A stretch of DNA of 64,000 bases from Edolisoma coerulescens (taxonomy: Eukaryota; Chordata; Aves; Passeriformes; Campephagidae), in the NCBI GenBank assembly GCA_013397115.1, contig VWZW01000500.1, positions 745,455-809,454 on the forward strand, written 5' to 3'. This document shows positions 53,001-64,000 of the stretch, piece after piece. The position numbers and the translations under genes are program-made. The notes beneath the pieces were generated by a model that was not told the DNA's origin, ran no database searches, and was given only the letters and a program-made list of their open reading frames with translations. Every line of letters begins with the position of its first letter. The first letter of the stretch is position 1.

Positions 53001-56000
53001 TAGCTGCTTCTCACCTTTCCTCTGTTGCTGCACTAATGGAAGAGAATTTTTCTTGCCAGTAATACAGATGGTGATCATCGCTGCTGAGATTTTTTTTTTT
53101 TTGGTATCAAGAAGGATGACAATTTTGCATTATTTCCAGAAGGATTTCTATTTCTGAAGAAAAGGATAATAGGCATGCTTCATTTTCTTAAAGCTATGTC
53201 CAGACAATTGGAGGCATAGCAAACCTACACAAACTTTGTAAGCATGGCTGAAAATGAAAGATGAACTGCTTTAGGATGCCCTTGAAATATGGTGTTGGAT
53301 GGGGTTTTTAACTTCACTTGGAAGGTTTGGCTCTTTTTCTGTTGCCTTTTGCATGTGCTGTTCGAGATCCATTAAATGTCAGATGGAGGTTAGGAAGCCA
53401 AGGGTAACTGTTCTATCTTTATGTATTTATAATCACTTTTTTCTGTGTTACAATTTCTGTTGATTTTTTTTTAATATATATATCTGCAGGACACTTGGCA
53501 TATTATTTTGGTTATACATTACTTTGAGTGCTGTTGTGCTGTTAAAATATATATGAAAAGAACAACATTTAATTGAGTGGTTTATGGTAGATTTTTGTTT
53601 ATTTTCCTTTATATTTTATGCAAAAAATAAGTATATGTAGGCATGTTATTAATGTGTTTGCCTGTGTATGTATTTTCATAAGAACATCCATTCAAAGACA
53701 ATAAGAGTTGGAGATTTCTGTCTAAATTATATATTCTGGAAGAAAATACATTTAACTAAATAGTCACATGCTGACAACGCCAGATGCAAAGGCACAAACA
53801 GAATTGTTTATATTTGAAAGTATTTCTTTCAGTGAGAAGATTATTATAATATGCATTAGCTGCAGAGCACTGCTGAAAATTTCTCTGCTAAGAATGAGTT
53901 AAAATAATCAAATGATTTTGTCTTTCTTTACGTCCCTTCCCTGTTCCTGGCCAAGCCAACTTCTCCAACATTATATTTTCCAGCTGTTGCCAGGACCTGT
54001 AGGTACCAGCCAAGAGCAATCTGTCACTGTCAGCGCCTGAAACTGCTTTTGTTTATTTACTGCCCTAATTACTGACCAGGTTTGCAAACACGCTTGCTGC
54101 AAATGCTTTCTTAGGAAAATCAGCAGAACTGTTAGCAATCTTTATCTGATTATGCTCACACTCTCCTGATTTTTTTTCCTTTCCCTCCTCCTCCCTGTGC
54201 TGCAGGAGCCCAGTAACAAACGGGTCAAGCCTCTCTCCAGAGTCACATCCCTGGCCAGCCTCATCCCTCCCGTGCGAGCCACGCCGCTGAAGCGCTTCAG
54301 CCAGACCCTGCAGGTAAGGGCAGCAATTCCTGCTGCTCCCACACAGCTGCAGTTCCCTCCAGGCCTCCTGGGAGCAGGGATGCCCATGGACACCCCCCAC
54401 TGCAATGTGCCAAACAGGCTTAGGCACCTTGTCACCACAAGGTCACTCAGCTTAAAATTCACAACTCTCACCTCGAAAAAACCACTTCTCTGTCCAGATA
54501 ATGTTTTTCACTTACCACTAAGAAAACTATTGCACCAGTAGCATATAAAAATTGTTTACTAAATGACTATGGTTGTTTTTTAAATTTGATGAAGAGAAGG
54601 TTCCATAATGCTTTCTATTAATGTTGGTTGGTTTCTTTGAAAATCTTATTTTTGGTATAGTTGGTCAGGGAGGACTGCCTAAATTTCCTCCTGTAGAGTG
54701 AACTTTGACCTTACCTAAACAAAAGAGTTAGTGAACAATCGGAAATTTCCAAGTCATTTTCTGAAGCTGATGATGAAAATTAATAAAGGGCAAACAAATT
54801 TTAAATGCAGTTTCTATATTACAGATTAGGTGTGTAATACTGAACATACTTAGAGACTAATGAAACTTTAGTTTATAAACCATTTTTGCCTTCAGACCTA
54901 GAGACGGCAAAATATTGGGGTGCTCAACTGATTGCAGTCACAGCTGGGAGCTGCAGCACTGCTCTGGGTCTGGCCTAGAAAGCCACTGTTTCCTCTTTAA
55001 AACAGTTTATGTAAAAAGGCATCTAAAAGATCTAAAGAAAATTACTTAACAAGCTTAATTTTTTTGAGAGGAACTTTAAAAGTAACATGAATGTGTTAGA
55101 CATGTTCCTTAATCAAAACTACGTAAATTAGAGCTTTACTGAAGTTACTTGTTAAGGAGGAAAGAAATAAAACTTTAGATTCTTATGAGAAATAAGAACC
55201 CCATTTTTCTGTAGTGGTAGTTACCTAGGAAATGGATATTACAGGGTTTTCTGACATTGGTTTTCCTGTCTTTGGTTCCTGTGATGTTGAAAGTGCAGGT
55301 TTCTGCACGGGGTTGGGGGATCAGCCAAATGTCTGCAGCCGCTGAGCCTGGCTCGGTGCAGGTGTGGGCTGCGTGACTGGAGCAGAGCTCCCTGTATCCC
55401 CTGGGCTGTATGAATCTCCTGCAGAACCTGCCTCCAGGAGAAATTGGCCCGACTCTGGAAGGGCCACATCAGTTCCAGTTGTGAGGAGTGTGGAAAGGGA
55501 TTTAATTTTTGGCTAAGCTGCTGCTGAGCGTGGTGCTTCCCTTTCCACAGCCTTAGGCAGCTGTTGGCCTCATTACCTGTGCTGTTGTTCTGCATAAAGG
55601 CCTCTGGGACTGCACAATGCAGTGTCTGGAACAATATTGTATTTAATAAAGTTGTTTCAGACTAACCAAAACAACTATCCTTTCATATATGCAGTAGCAG
55701 CTTCCCAAGATGAGAGCTACATTAATGTGTTTCAGGGTAAATTTTGTCAAAAATAGGAGGGAAAATAATGGCTTTGTTGCAAGTCCTACTGTTGCAAGCA
55801 TTTCTGTTTTGCTCGGTTCGTACTGACCATAAGAATATATTTTAATTAGCAGATTAAATAGTGATTTATAGTTATTTATATCATCCCCTCTAACTATGTG
55901 CTTGAAGGAGCTGCGATGAGAAATCAGCATCTGTGTTCTCTAAATCCTGCTGGTGATGTCCCAGCTGTAAATTATCTGATTTGCTCAAGAGCTATAGAGC

Positions 56001-59000
56001 AGGGACAAAAAAGACTGACCTTGTGCTCAGGTGTTCCAGTTGGAATTATTTATGAACATTCTGGGAAGTATGTATAGCTATTTCACTTTATTTTGTTTTG
56101 ACATAGCTGTCACCGTGTCTTGAGAACAGTATAGATTTCTTTTCATCGTATGATCTCCTGTAAAAAAAGAAAAAAAAAGTTGATTTTTCTTACTGGGTGA
56201 ACTTTTATGTATCTTTATTCTTATTTCAGTCAAAACCCATGTTTCTTCTTGCATTGCTGCTAGATGTTCTGTGTCTCTAAAATGAAGAAAACTACTGGCA
56301 TCACCACAACATGCAGAACAAACAACTTCTTCCCCTGGAAGAAAAAAAAACAAAGTCAACAGAACATCCATCTAAAAAGACCACTCCAACAGCATCATTA
56401 AAAGGAATTAGAAAATTCTGAGATTCTTTTATAGCATTTTAAACAAACCTTCTTAGATATTCTTCTAAATGGAAGATACATGTAAGAGGAAAAAAAAAGC
56501 TTATTGTGTATAATTTTCCTTACCTCTGTACATGTAACTTCCACTTTACGTTAATAGACTTTCAGCATGCAGCATGAGGAGAAACGTTTCTGTCTGGGAT
56601 TTGTGTAGGTTTTTTTTAAGATATGTTCTTAGTGACTTTTCATGTTTTGCATATTTTATTGATTATAGAAGTATTTGATTCTTTTTGTGTATACTTAACT
56701 TTATTCCAATTTTCCACTTATTTTCAATACTTTTTTCATAAGGATTCCAAGTAAAAAATATTTGAAGTCTTTCTGGTTTTCTTTCTGGGCTTTTTTTTTA
56801 AATTTTATTTTTTTGTTATTGACTATTTGTAGTCATTCTGTTTCTGTCATGCAGGGCAGTGCAGACCAGCTGACTAATAAAATGCTCTTAGGTTCATCTC
56901 TGCCAGAGTCTGTCTGTGTAGCTGCAGGATACCTAATGCTAATAGGTATTTTATACCTAATGCAGATATTCTTATTTGTTAATCCACCTGGGAAGCCAGT
57001 TTATTTCATAGCTGTATTTTCAGTCTCCATCAAGCCAGACTAATGATTATGATGATCTTACTTACAGCTGTGTTGTTTGGCTTAAAGCAGAAAATAGGAT
57101 CAGAAAAAGAGCTCCAGCTGATGCTGAAGACACAAACTGAAGTCTGGCTGGCTTCCTCTGCAACTTCAGTTTTCATCACTGTGTCTCAAATTTAAGTTGG
57201 GAGTGCAAATTACTTTTGTCTATCCTAGGACACCAGAAATTCCTACAAATCCTCAAGAAGAAAATTGTTTTTAACATCAATTCTGAATGCCAGGGCTTTG
57301 ATCAGTAGTGGCCTTTGCCCAGTACATGGAGGTGTTTGCTTTACTGCAGCTCTAATTAAGGGTTGTTAATTGCATTAATTAACATTGGTAACACATAGAC
57401 CCTTCAAAGAACAGTCTTATAACAACCAGGGAAATCTGCTGCTGCCAGAGGAATATGGTAAACAAAATGAGGGGTTGTAGATGGATTTTTCCCCAGCTCC
57501 TTTAATTTTTGGAATTAGATGAAAATTCTAATCATCCTACAGGGCCATAATTTTTAAACAGTGTGTGGGATATGTCTTTTAAGGAAGCCAGAAACTAGGA
57601 AAATATTTTTAAAAGACTGGAGATGTAGAAGTGCTGTTTTGACATTCCTGCAATTCCTTCATGGGATTCTATCACATGACTGATTTTTCTTTTTCCCGTT
57701 CTTGACAAGTACAAAGCAAAGATACCATCAGCCTATCTTCAAACTTGTTTTTAAAATTTTTTGGTAGAACTTCAGTTTAGGGCTCTATTCCTCTAATAAA
57801 TAACCTCAGTCCTGTGCCCCTTATTAAGCAAGGTACACTTTGTATGGTTAATGAAAAGGCTGACGATGACAGAAATCAATTAAATATATACTTATTGTCC
57901 CTAGGTAGCAAGGATGCTAAGCAAACAAGCAAGCAGGATTTTGGGGAGTTTGGTTTCATTTTGAGTCTTTTAGCCTCTTTGTGCTCCTTCTGCCCGATGA
58001 TGACAGTTTAGGGCTGCGGAGAATTGTATGGAGTGTTCTGCAGCAGGGAGGAACATTCTGTCAGTGCATGTGAAAGGTTAATTTTCCCAAAACACTGCCT
58101 AATTTGAGTTTGCTCTGTGATTCCTCATTATAACAAGTGTAAATTAAGCATGTAATTTTGTGTGTGTTTATCTTCTTCACTCTTGAAGGAAGACTAGCAC
58201 CTGGCTTGCAAAGTTTTGGAAGGGGGGATGGGGTGTGTCTATTGTTAAGGTCTTTGTCAATTCCAAGTAGGACTTAGAATGGCTTCTGTTAAAAGATAGA
58301 TTTTTATTTATATCATGTCTTCTGATGTGGTAAAAACATAGTATTTAAAGGCACTGTTTGCATTTCATGGACTCTTATCTTTAGAGATTAATTTCAAATA
58401 TTGTCCTTTATATATGCTGCTTTCAACCTGGAAATTGAGAGAATTTATTTTGTTTTAAATATTCTTACCCAAGGCAATTGAAAGATGACTGTGTTATGTA
58501 AGGCAGGTTTTAAATAACAATAAAAATGTCGAGTATTTCAACTATGTGAAATAGTTAAAGTATTTCAGAGGTACGACCTCAAAAAGAAGCCTCTAATTTT
58601 AATGAAGTAAAAAAAGAAACCTTTTCAAAATAGTATAGTAAGAGCATAAAGTATCCATCCTTAGCCTGAAATTTTTCTAAGAGTTTACAGGCAATTAGAA
58701 CTCTCAAGTCTCTCCTAAATTTGACTTTATTGAAGTTTAGAATCAGACCACATAGTAGATACAGAGATGCTGGTACATGTTGGTAGATTGTCTAATATTT
58801 CAATTAATTCTAAGTTTTTGATGAGGCAGATGTGGAATGTGCGAGTAATTCCTGTCTGTTTACTGAACTCTGAAACTCTGTATTCGATCTGGTCTGTTAG
58901 GTTAGTGTGCTGCACTATTCTGCATTATCCCTGTAGTTCACTCTTGGTGCTTGTTGTATGGGAATGCGTTGCAAAAGTTTTGTACGTGTTGAGGACAGGA

Positions 59001-62000
59001 CATGGACAGAGTTCACTGCAGGAATGGAGGTCCTGCCCTTCCATGAAGATGTATTAAAATAATTTCTCTTATATTCCCAGTACTAAATGTTGCTATGAAG
59101 TTCAAAGTAAAAACTAATCAGAGAACATTTATTTGTTGTACTGAACTACGTTTATTAATTCCTTAGAAAACGAGAAAAGTGAGGGTGTAACGTGAAACTG
59201 TTGTAACATAAACCCAATTCTCTCTTCCCAGCGGTCCATCAGTTTCCGCAGCGAGAGCCGCCCCGACCTGTTCAGCCCACGGCCGTGGTCCCGAAATGTG
59301 CCCCCTGCTAACACGAAGAGGAGAGACAGCAAACTGTGGAGTGAGACCTTCGATGTCTGTGTCAACCACATGCTTACATCCAAGGAAATCAAGCGCCAAG
59401 AGGTATAGATAGATATATATATATATATGTATGTATTTTTTTTTAACCGTAAATTTCGTGTTCAAAGGTCGCCTTTAAAGCTTGGACTTGGGAATGCTCA
59501 TAGGCATTGGGATAACACTTGAACATGTCCTGCAATTAAAACTTGTCACCACCTCCATTAGAAGCAGAATTCCATCCCTATGACTCAGGCTATATTAGAT
59601 GAATGTATTCTTTGTAAAAAGCAGCTCATGGTATTTCCTTACCAAACCCGAAGTTACTGAGGTACATTGTCCTGTGGTTGGCTGCGTGTGTGGACGTGTT
59701 CTGTCTGGCACTTTCTGGAGTCATGGTTGATATTTTGGTGTTTCATTTTGTTGTTGTAGTAATGCGAGGTGAGCATGCTGTGCCAGGAACAGGTGTTCAT
59801 CAGCTGATACAGACACACAAAAATGCACCAGCATTTCCCTTTTGGAAAAGACTCTCTTTGAGGAAGTTTCCAGTGCTAGAAAGACGACACACTGATCAAA
59901 AGATGTGTCTTCCAAAGCAAAAAAGCAGCATGCCAGTGGTTTTAATGTGTCAGACAAGACAAAGTCTAGATAGTTCATATTATAGTCAACACAGAGCTCC
60001 TTCAGAGTCAAGGTATTTTTATTTTCTAAATAAATTTCTAGCAGTATCAACAAAGCTTGTAAGTCTCCCTGAGAATACTTCAGGGACTGAGTCATAAATC
60101 AAACAACAGTAGTGTCAAGCATTTCTTGTGCAAATTTTAACATTGTATGAGAATTCATAGGAAATAAATTTGTAATTGAGAACTTCAAAGGCAGCTTGTT
60201 GAAAAATAAACTGTAGAGACTGTTTGCATAGCATATAGCAGTCACTGCTGTGTGGGGCAGGAGCCAGGATCCTTGGTACAACCCAAATAAAGTGAGCTGA
60301 ATCCCAGGAAGTTTTGCAGGAGGGTTCTGCTGTGTTTGTTCCCATCCTGTGCGCTTTGCTGGGACAGCTGACCTGGGAGCTGCACTGTGGCAAACCTGGC
60401 AGGAATGTGTGTTCCTGAGCCCCAGGAATCTGCTCCAGCTGGGGATGGGCTTCCATGATTTACACTGCTTGAAAGCCTTGACTGTAAAGCAAGGAATTCT
60501 AGCCCAAAATGTCCTTAACTCTTACTGTACCCCAGTTTGAGGAGGAAATCATGCAATAAGTTAGTAACAATGGGGGTTTGATAAACCAGTGAATTAGGGC
60601 ACTGTTATTTTTAATCTGCCAGCTTTAAAGTCTCAAATGTGCTTCAAGAGAAGTAACAAACATTAGCCAACAGTTAACTAGAGCTCAGCCTTTGAAACAA
60701 AAAACCAAACTGGTACCAAAATAAAAGTGCTCAGTACCAAAGAAATGCTTTATGTAAGATCTGTCTTCTGCTTGGTAGAGCCCCCTGTAACTTCTGCGAC
60801 TGCATGGGTTAAAATGGAACACAACAAACTCCTGTGCAGGCACTTGTATAAGTGGTTAAGGTACAGTCCAATCAAAACTCCACAATGAAGGTAGCTTCCT
60901 CCATCTTGGAACACATCCCTTTGGACAAAAAATAATTCTTTGGCTATTTGAGATAAGCATTTAATGAACATTCTGGTATAACTCTGTTTTAAAAAACACT
61001 GCACTTGATTCTGTAGTTATGGAATAAAGCCTTACTTTATTTCTGTAGATTTAGAACATCCTGTTACGTGGTGTTAAAACAGCTGTTCAAAATATAACAT
61101 CAACCCAGCAAGTGGAGCATGGATTAAATAAAGGTATTTTATAATATTTGTGTCTGTTTTTACAGGCTATCTTTGAACTTTCCCAGGGAGAAGAAGACTT
61201 GATAGAAGATCTGAAGTTGGCAAAAAAGGTATGTTTAAAAAACAAAACCAAGGCCCAAACCACAACAAACAGTACTAATTGGTTCATAACACATATGAAC
61301 CAATCTTTGGTTTTTATAATTGCTAAGTCAGTAAAAGAGGAAAAAAATCCAAAGCATATTTCTATCTTCCCATTCTTTCTGAAACACTTAAATGTGCTGC
61401 CTTTTTTTTTTTAAATATGAAATTGATAGTTTAATATAGGGTTATGAAATTAACTTACAGGGAGCTTTAAATTCTATAAGGAATTTTGCACCCAACAAAC
61501 CACAAAGGTTTGTTTTTCTTTTCAGGCTTATCATGACCCAATGCTTAAGCTTTCCATAATGACAGAGCAAGAGCTGAACCAAATTTTTGGAACACTGGAC
61601 TCTCTAATTCCTCTGCATGAAGGTAAAACTCAAATAGTCTTTGTCTGCATAATTATTGCACATAGATTTAAGTCATCAGGTTTATTAAAGTGAGTTTTCT
61701 GTTCTTTTTTTCTTATCACAATCAGATCTTCTTAGGCGACTTCAAGAAGTCAGGAAACCTGATGGATCAACAGAACATGTTGGCCACATCCTCGTAGGCT
61801 GGGTAAGGCAGAGTTTATAACCAATTTGGGGACTTCAGATTGGAGCTGTAATGTAGTTTTTATCAGACAATTTCCTTTCTGCATCTAGTGTAACATGTCA
61901 AAAAGATATTCTCAAAATACTTTTAAAGGTAAGGCAACTATTTAGAGACATCATAGAATATTTTCTCTTTTCAGGGATTTTCCATTAAAAGATTTAGACT

Positions 62001-63898
62001 AGGATATTATTTTTAAAGCTTTTGCTATTCAGGAGTAGAGCACTATTTAATATAATTTAAATAAAAATCCAGAGTCAGACTAGAGTTTTTCTTATGTAGG
62101 TCCTTTAAGAATCTGCCCCGTTTGTGTTCTGGTTTCCTTGAAAAGTTGTATTGTATAAGGGCACACCCCAGTTACTTTTGGATGTCATTCTGTTCCAATC
62201 CAAGGTAACAGGTAGTTGCTAGTGCTTTCAAAGATACTGATTTCTAGAACTTTGTTAAAATAAGGCAGACAGGGAGACAAGAGAGATGCTGCTGCCTCAC
62301 AAAAGATAAAGTTGATATGTTCACGTTCACTAGCATCCAAAAGCATAAACACTGAAAATAGCTTTTGTTAGTTTTGTTGATAAAATTGTTCGTTGTAATA
62401 AAAAAGAGCTATTTTTGGTTTTAGATATGTCAGAAGTATGCTTTTAAGTAAATGTAAGTAATGAAATTTAGCAGGAAAAAAAGGAAAAAAGGGAAATTTT
62501 TAAGGAATTAAGTAATGATATTCAGCCAGCTCTATGTGAAAGTGTGGCCTGTGGTCAACAAGGGAAGCATGATCACTACTGTATAATGCCTATAATGCAA
62601 ATAGTTAATGATAATGATTTGTAAATGTCAAAATGATCTCAGTTTTCTTTGCCTAAAGTAATTTAAAATATATTTTCTGGTGTGTGTTGAACATCAGTGA
62701 ACTTCTCCTGGTTCTAATGTATTCAAGTCTAATTTCCTTTTTTGAAAGATTTTTCATATAATTGTGTGTTAATACAGCAGGTTTTGTAAATGGATATATT
62801 GCTCTAATCAGCAGACAGGCTGGTTTTTTTCAGATTTATAGGGCACAGTTCTGTCATCTTAGTTTGGTCAAGATTCCTGAGGACAATACAGAAGTTTGAT
62901 TTTAGAAATTTGCTGATCTGAAAAAGGCCAGGTTTGGGAGTACTCATTCCTAGGTTTTTATTTCCATTCATAATTAAAGCCAGGCTTCTGTGTTCAACTG
63001 TTGTCTGCACTAAATAGTGCTCAGTCTTAAGTAATTTATATTTTTAATGCTTTGCAATAGTATTGGAGATCTGTGGGATCTGAGTGATGAGCAAGTGCTT
63101 CTAAATTACTTAAATGTTGAACAAGGTGGTCTGAGGACCCTTGTAAAGGTTATATTTGTTGGAAACATGACATCAATAAACGGTGGCTAAATCTCCAGCT
63201 AAAAAGAGTCTCAGCATGAATTCTGACATCCTGAATCAGCTGAACCTTTCAGTGCAGGAAATCGTGCTTTGCTTCAGCTACAGAATGATTTATTCTTTCC
63301 TCAGCTTCCATGCCTGAACTCCTATGACAGCTACTGCAGCAATCAGGTAGCAGCCAAAGCTTTATTGGATCACAAGAAACAAGATCACAGAGTGCAAGAT
63401 TTCCTGCAGCGCTGCCTAGAGTCTCCTTTTAGCCGCAAACTGGACCTTTGGAATTTCCTTGACATCCCCAGGAGCCGTTTGGTTAAATACCCACTGCTGC
63501 TCAGAGAAATTTTAAGACATACACCAAATGATCATCCAGATCAACAGCATCTGGAAGAAGCTGTGAGTTACTGTTGGGTTTGGGGGTTTTTAGGAGATTA
63601 TAGCATTTTTAGCTTATTAGTGAATTAAGGGACACTACATAAAATATGAAAATGCAAATACTTATATGAACAGCTGAATATTGGACCGTGTAATTAAAAT
63701 CCATGTGTTTTCATTGTGTTTCTGCAGATAAATATAATTCAGGGCATTGTGGCTGAAATCAACATAAAGACTGGTGAATCTGAATGCCAGTATTACAAAG
63801 AAAGACTTATTTATCTTGAAGAAGGCCAAAGGGATTCATTGATTGATAATTCACGTGCTGTGTGTTGTCATGGGGAACTGAAGAACAACAGGGGAGTG
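43920..63898 (+). CDS. ARHGEF3: ARHGEF3 (XPLN) short isoform, partial CDS in eight exons
   Basis: The CDS is the join of 43920-44015, 54206-54313, 59232-59402, 61166-61228, 61526-61622, 61726-61802, 63305-63562 and 63728-63898. It gives 347 uninterrupted residues with every junction GT-AG and in phase. I recognise the product as ARHGEF3: N-terminus MVAKDYPFYL, then EPSNKRVKPLSRVTSL, RRDSKLWSETFDVCV, and the DH core with LDIPRSRLVKYPLLLREIL. Known for the family: a Dbl-type exchange factor that activates RhoA and RhoB in the cytoplasm, with DH (about 122-304) followed by PH; the human N-terminal ~125 residues bind and inhibit mTORC2. The human protein has about 526 residues, so about 180 residues (most of PH plus the tail) are off the right edge. 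The closest alternative is the paralogue NET1, but the N-terminus and exon sequence fit ARHGEF3 much better. No frameshift or stop is seen, so the gene looks intact. Confidence 0.97.
49924..49968. repeat. Short tandem repeat based on tagttg
   Basis: Two copies of tgtagttgtagttgatt separated by cccagc, preceded by an extra tagttg unit. Confidence 0.85.
52692..52713 (+). other. G-quadruplex motif, short loops
   Basis: Four G runs of 4, 5, 5 and 3 are separated by AGT, A and T. This matches the strict G3+N1-7 pattern with very short loops and lies in the intron between 44016 and 54205. Confidence 0.85.
54206..54313 (+). CDS. ARHGEF3: ARHGEF3 shared exon (residues 33-68)
   Basis: The exon encodes 36 residues beginning EPSNKRVKPLSRVTSL and ending RFSQTLQ. 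A strong pyrimidine tract and CAG precede it, and donor gtaagg follows. Both ends are phase 0. This block is shared between ARHGEF3 and NET1 and is the common acceptor for the alternative upstream exons at 43920 and 16244. The basic residues (NKRVK, LKRF) resemble the region that contributes to nuclear localisation in NET1; whether it does so here is inference. It belongs to the disordered N-terminal region ahead of the DH domain. Codon use is GC-richer than the surrounding intron. Confidence 0.97.
54314..59231 (+). other. ARHGEF3: ARHGEF3 intron
   Basis: The intron runs from gtaagg to ttcccag, 4,918 bases. A GC-richer patch at about 55290-55560 and A-rich runs near 56160 and 56340 are the only compositional features; no gene is seen. 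Confidence 0.93.
59232..59402 (+). CDS. ARHGEF3: ARHGEF3 exon (residues 69-125), lead-in to the DH domain
   Basis: The exon encodes 57 residues starting RSISFRSESRPD, passing through RRDSKLWSETFDVCV and ending KEIKRQE. Acceptor cttcccag and phase-0 ends support it. The end of this exon coincides with residue 125, the end of the N-terminal segment reported for human XPLN to be sufficient for mTORC2 binding, and the DH domain begins in its last residues. The serine/arginine-rich start is a plausible phosphorylation area (inference). Donor gtatag lacks +5 G and runs straight into an AT dinucleotide tract (59409 onward), which is unusual. Confidence 0.97.
59403..59448. repeat. (AT)n microsatellite plus T-run at a splice donor
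   Basis: The donor gtatag at 59403 is followed at once by atagat, about nine AT units, gtatgtat and nine T. It lies within intron positions 1-46 after the residue 69-125 exon. Confidence 0.9.
59403..61165 (+). other. ARHGEF3: ARHGEF3 intron with long open frames on both strands
   Basis: The intron is 1,763 bases. After the AT microsatellite, a 139-codon frame (59678-60097, +) overlaps a 124-codon frame (59721-60095, -). Neither resembles a known protein; treated as intron. A GC-richer patch lies at 60250-60450. Confidence 0.9.
61166..61228 (+). CDS. ARHGEF3: ARHGEF3 exon (residues 126-146), first DH helix
   Basis: The exon encodes 21 residues, AIFELSQGEEDLIEDLKLAK plus a final K. This is the first conserved region (CR1) of the DH domain, where the glutamate-rich helix contacts switch I of the Rho GTPase in related Dbl proteins. 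Acceptor tttttacag and donor gtatgt are good, and both ends are phase 0. The sequence is essentially identical to the mammalian protein as I know it. Confidence 0.97.
61526..61622 (+). CDS. ARHGEF3: ARHGEF3 exon (residues 147-178 and first base of 179), DH domain
   Basis: The 97-bp exon encodes AYHDPMLKLSIMTEQELNQI and continues to SLIPLHE, then gives the first base of an Asp codon (phase 1 end). Acceptor is ttcttttcag and donor is gtaaaa, which lacks +5 G. This is the middle of the DH helical bundle. It follows the previous exon after a 297-bp intron. Confidence 0.97.
61726..61802 (+). CDS. ARHGEF3: ARHGEF3 exon (residues 179-204), DH domain
   Basis: The 77-bp exon completes the split Asp codon and encodes DLLRRLQEVRKPDGSTEHVG, ending in ILVGW. 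Acceptor aatcag and donor gtaagg flank it. The start DLLRRLQEV is less conserved: the mammalian protein reads ELLSQLRDV here. The following RKPDGSTEHVG is strongly conserved. This corresponds to a variable loop and helix of the DH domain. Confidence 0.96.
61803..63304 (+). other. ARHGEF3: ARHGEF3 intron
   Basis: The intron is 1,502 bases from gtaagg to tttcctcag. I see nothing else in it. Confidence 0.95.
63305..63562 (+). CDS. ARHGEF3: ARHGEF3 exon (residues 205-290), DH catalytic core
   Basis: This is the largest exon here, 86 codons, starting LPCLNSYDSYCSNQVAAKAL and ending DQQHLEEA. It holds the most conserved part of the DH domain: RVQDFLQRCLESPFSRKLDL and LDIPRSRLVKYPLLLREILR, the long CR3 helix that with CR1 forms the GTPase-binding face. 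Acceptor tttcctcag and donor gtgagt are strong; both ends are phase 0. No substitution is seen in the CR3 helix relative to the mammalian protein as I know it. Confidence 0.98.
63728..63898 (+). CDS. ARHGEF3: ARHGEF3 exon (residues 291-347), end of DH and start of PH
   Basis: The exon encodes 57 residues from INIIQGIVAEINIKTGESEC to CCHGELKNNRGV. Acceptor tttctgcag and donor gtaagg flank it in phase 0. The first half is the last DH helix and the DH-PH linker; CHGEL begins the first strand of the PH domain. The next exon of the gene, carrying the remainder of PH, lies outside the window. Confidence 0.97.
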
Positions 63899-64000
63899 GT
63901 AAGGAATAAATATTTTGTCATAAATAACTTTTAAAGATACCATCGTTTTGCATGACAGCTAAAAGAGGTCTGAGCACACATAGAGAAACATCACTCTCTA

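Larger units (their letters stand above)
44016..54205 (+). other. ARHGEF3: ARHGEF3 intron after the short-isoform first exon
   Basis: The intron is 10,190 bases with donor gtagtg and acceptor gtgctgcag. It is mostly featureless AT-rich sequence. GC-richer patches (about 46240-46740 and 52400-52720) support spurious overlapping frames. A (TG)n run lies near 44970, the tagttg repeat at 49924, and the G4 at 52692. Confidence 0.9.

Noticed and set aside
54065..54471. Minus ORFs over 54206-54313
   Set aside because: Shadows of the conserved ARHGEF3 exon on the opposite strand.
56762..57043. 93-codon plus ORF with a hydrophobic start
   Set aside because: The apparent membrane segment comes from T-rich low-complexity DNA; no homology or splice support.
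1..64000. tRNA, rRNA, CRISPR arrays, bacterial-type operons, mitochondrial insertions
   Set aside because: None was seen; the sequence behaves throughout as vertebrate nuclear DNA.

Overview
The window is vertebrate, almost certainly avian, nuclear DNA. It is AT-rich and intron-dominated, with CR1 LINE 3' ends (one keeping the typical avian terminal octamer repeats), one solo endogenous-retrovirus LTR, and canonical GT-AG splice sites. There are no operons, ribosome binding sites or CRISPR arrays. A songbird would fit, but that is a guess. Single unresolved bases (n) sit at 32102 and 43882.

The only gene I can identify is ARHGEF3 (Rho guanine nucleotide exchange factor 3, also XPLN), on the + strand and cut off by the right edge. 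Eight coding exons join in frame: 43920-44015, 54206-54313, 59232-59402, 61166-61228, 61526-61622, 61726-61802, 63305-63562 and 63728-63898. They encode 347 residues: the N-terminal region, nearly all of the DH (Dbl homology, RhoA/RhoB exchange) domain, and the first strand of the PH domain. The human form is about 526 residues, so the rest of PH and the C-terminal tail lie beyond base 64000. The first of these exons starts inside a GC- and CpG-rich block (about 43590-44080) that looks like a promoter.

A further 63-bp exon at 16244-16306 is in phase with the shared second exon (54206) and resembles the corresponding exon of the paralogue NET1. The locus therefore probably makes at least two N-terminal isoforms: a long form using the upstream exon with its basic KKRK cluster, and a short form starting in the CpG block. 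A possible first coding exon for the long form is the 11-codon piece at 6073-6105; this is speculative.

Region by region: 1-16243 is upstream flank or first intron, with a CR1 copy (7290-7632), a 27-T tract (12810-12836), an unexplained minus-strand exon-like ORF (13333-13569) and a 418-bp solo LTR with perfect 6-bp target duplications (15224-15653). 16307-43919 is a long intron with two more CR1 pieces. 44016-54205, 54314-59231 and the shorter downstream introns are mostly featureless apart from simple repeats, G-quadruplex motifs and a 12-bp perfect hairpin. I found no new multi-gene system; the most useful leads are the isoform structure of ARHGEF3, the young LTR and the unexplained ORFs.
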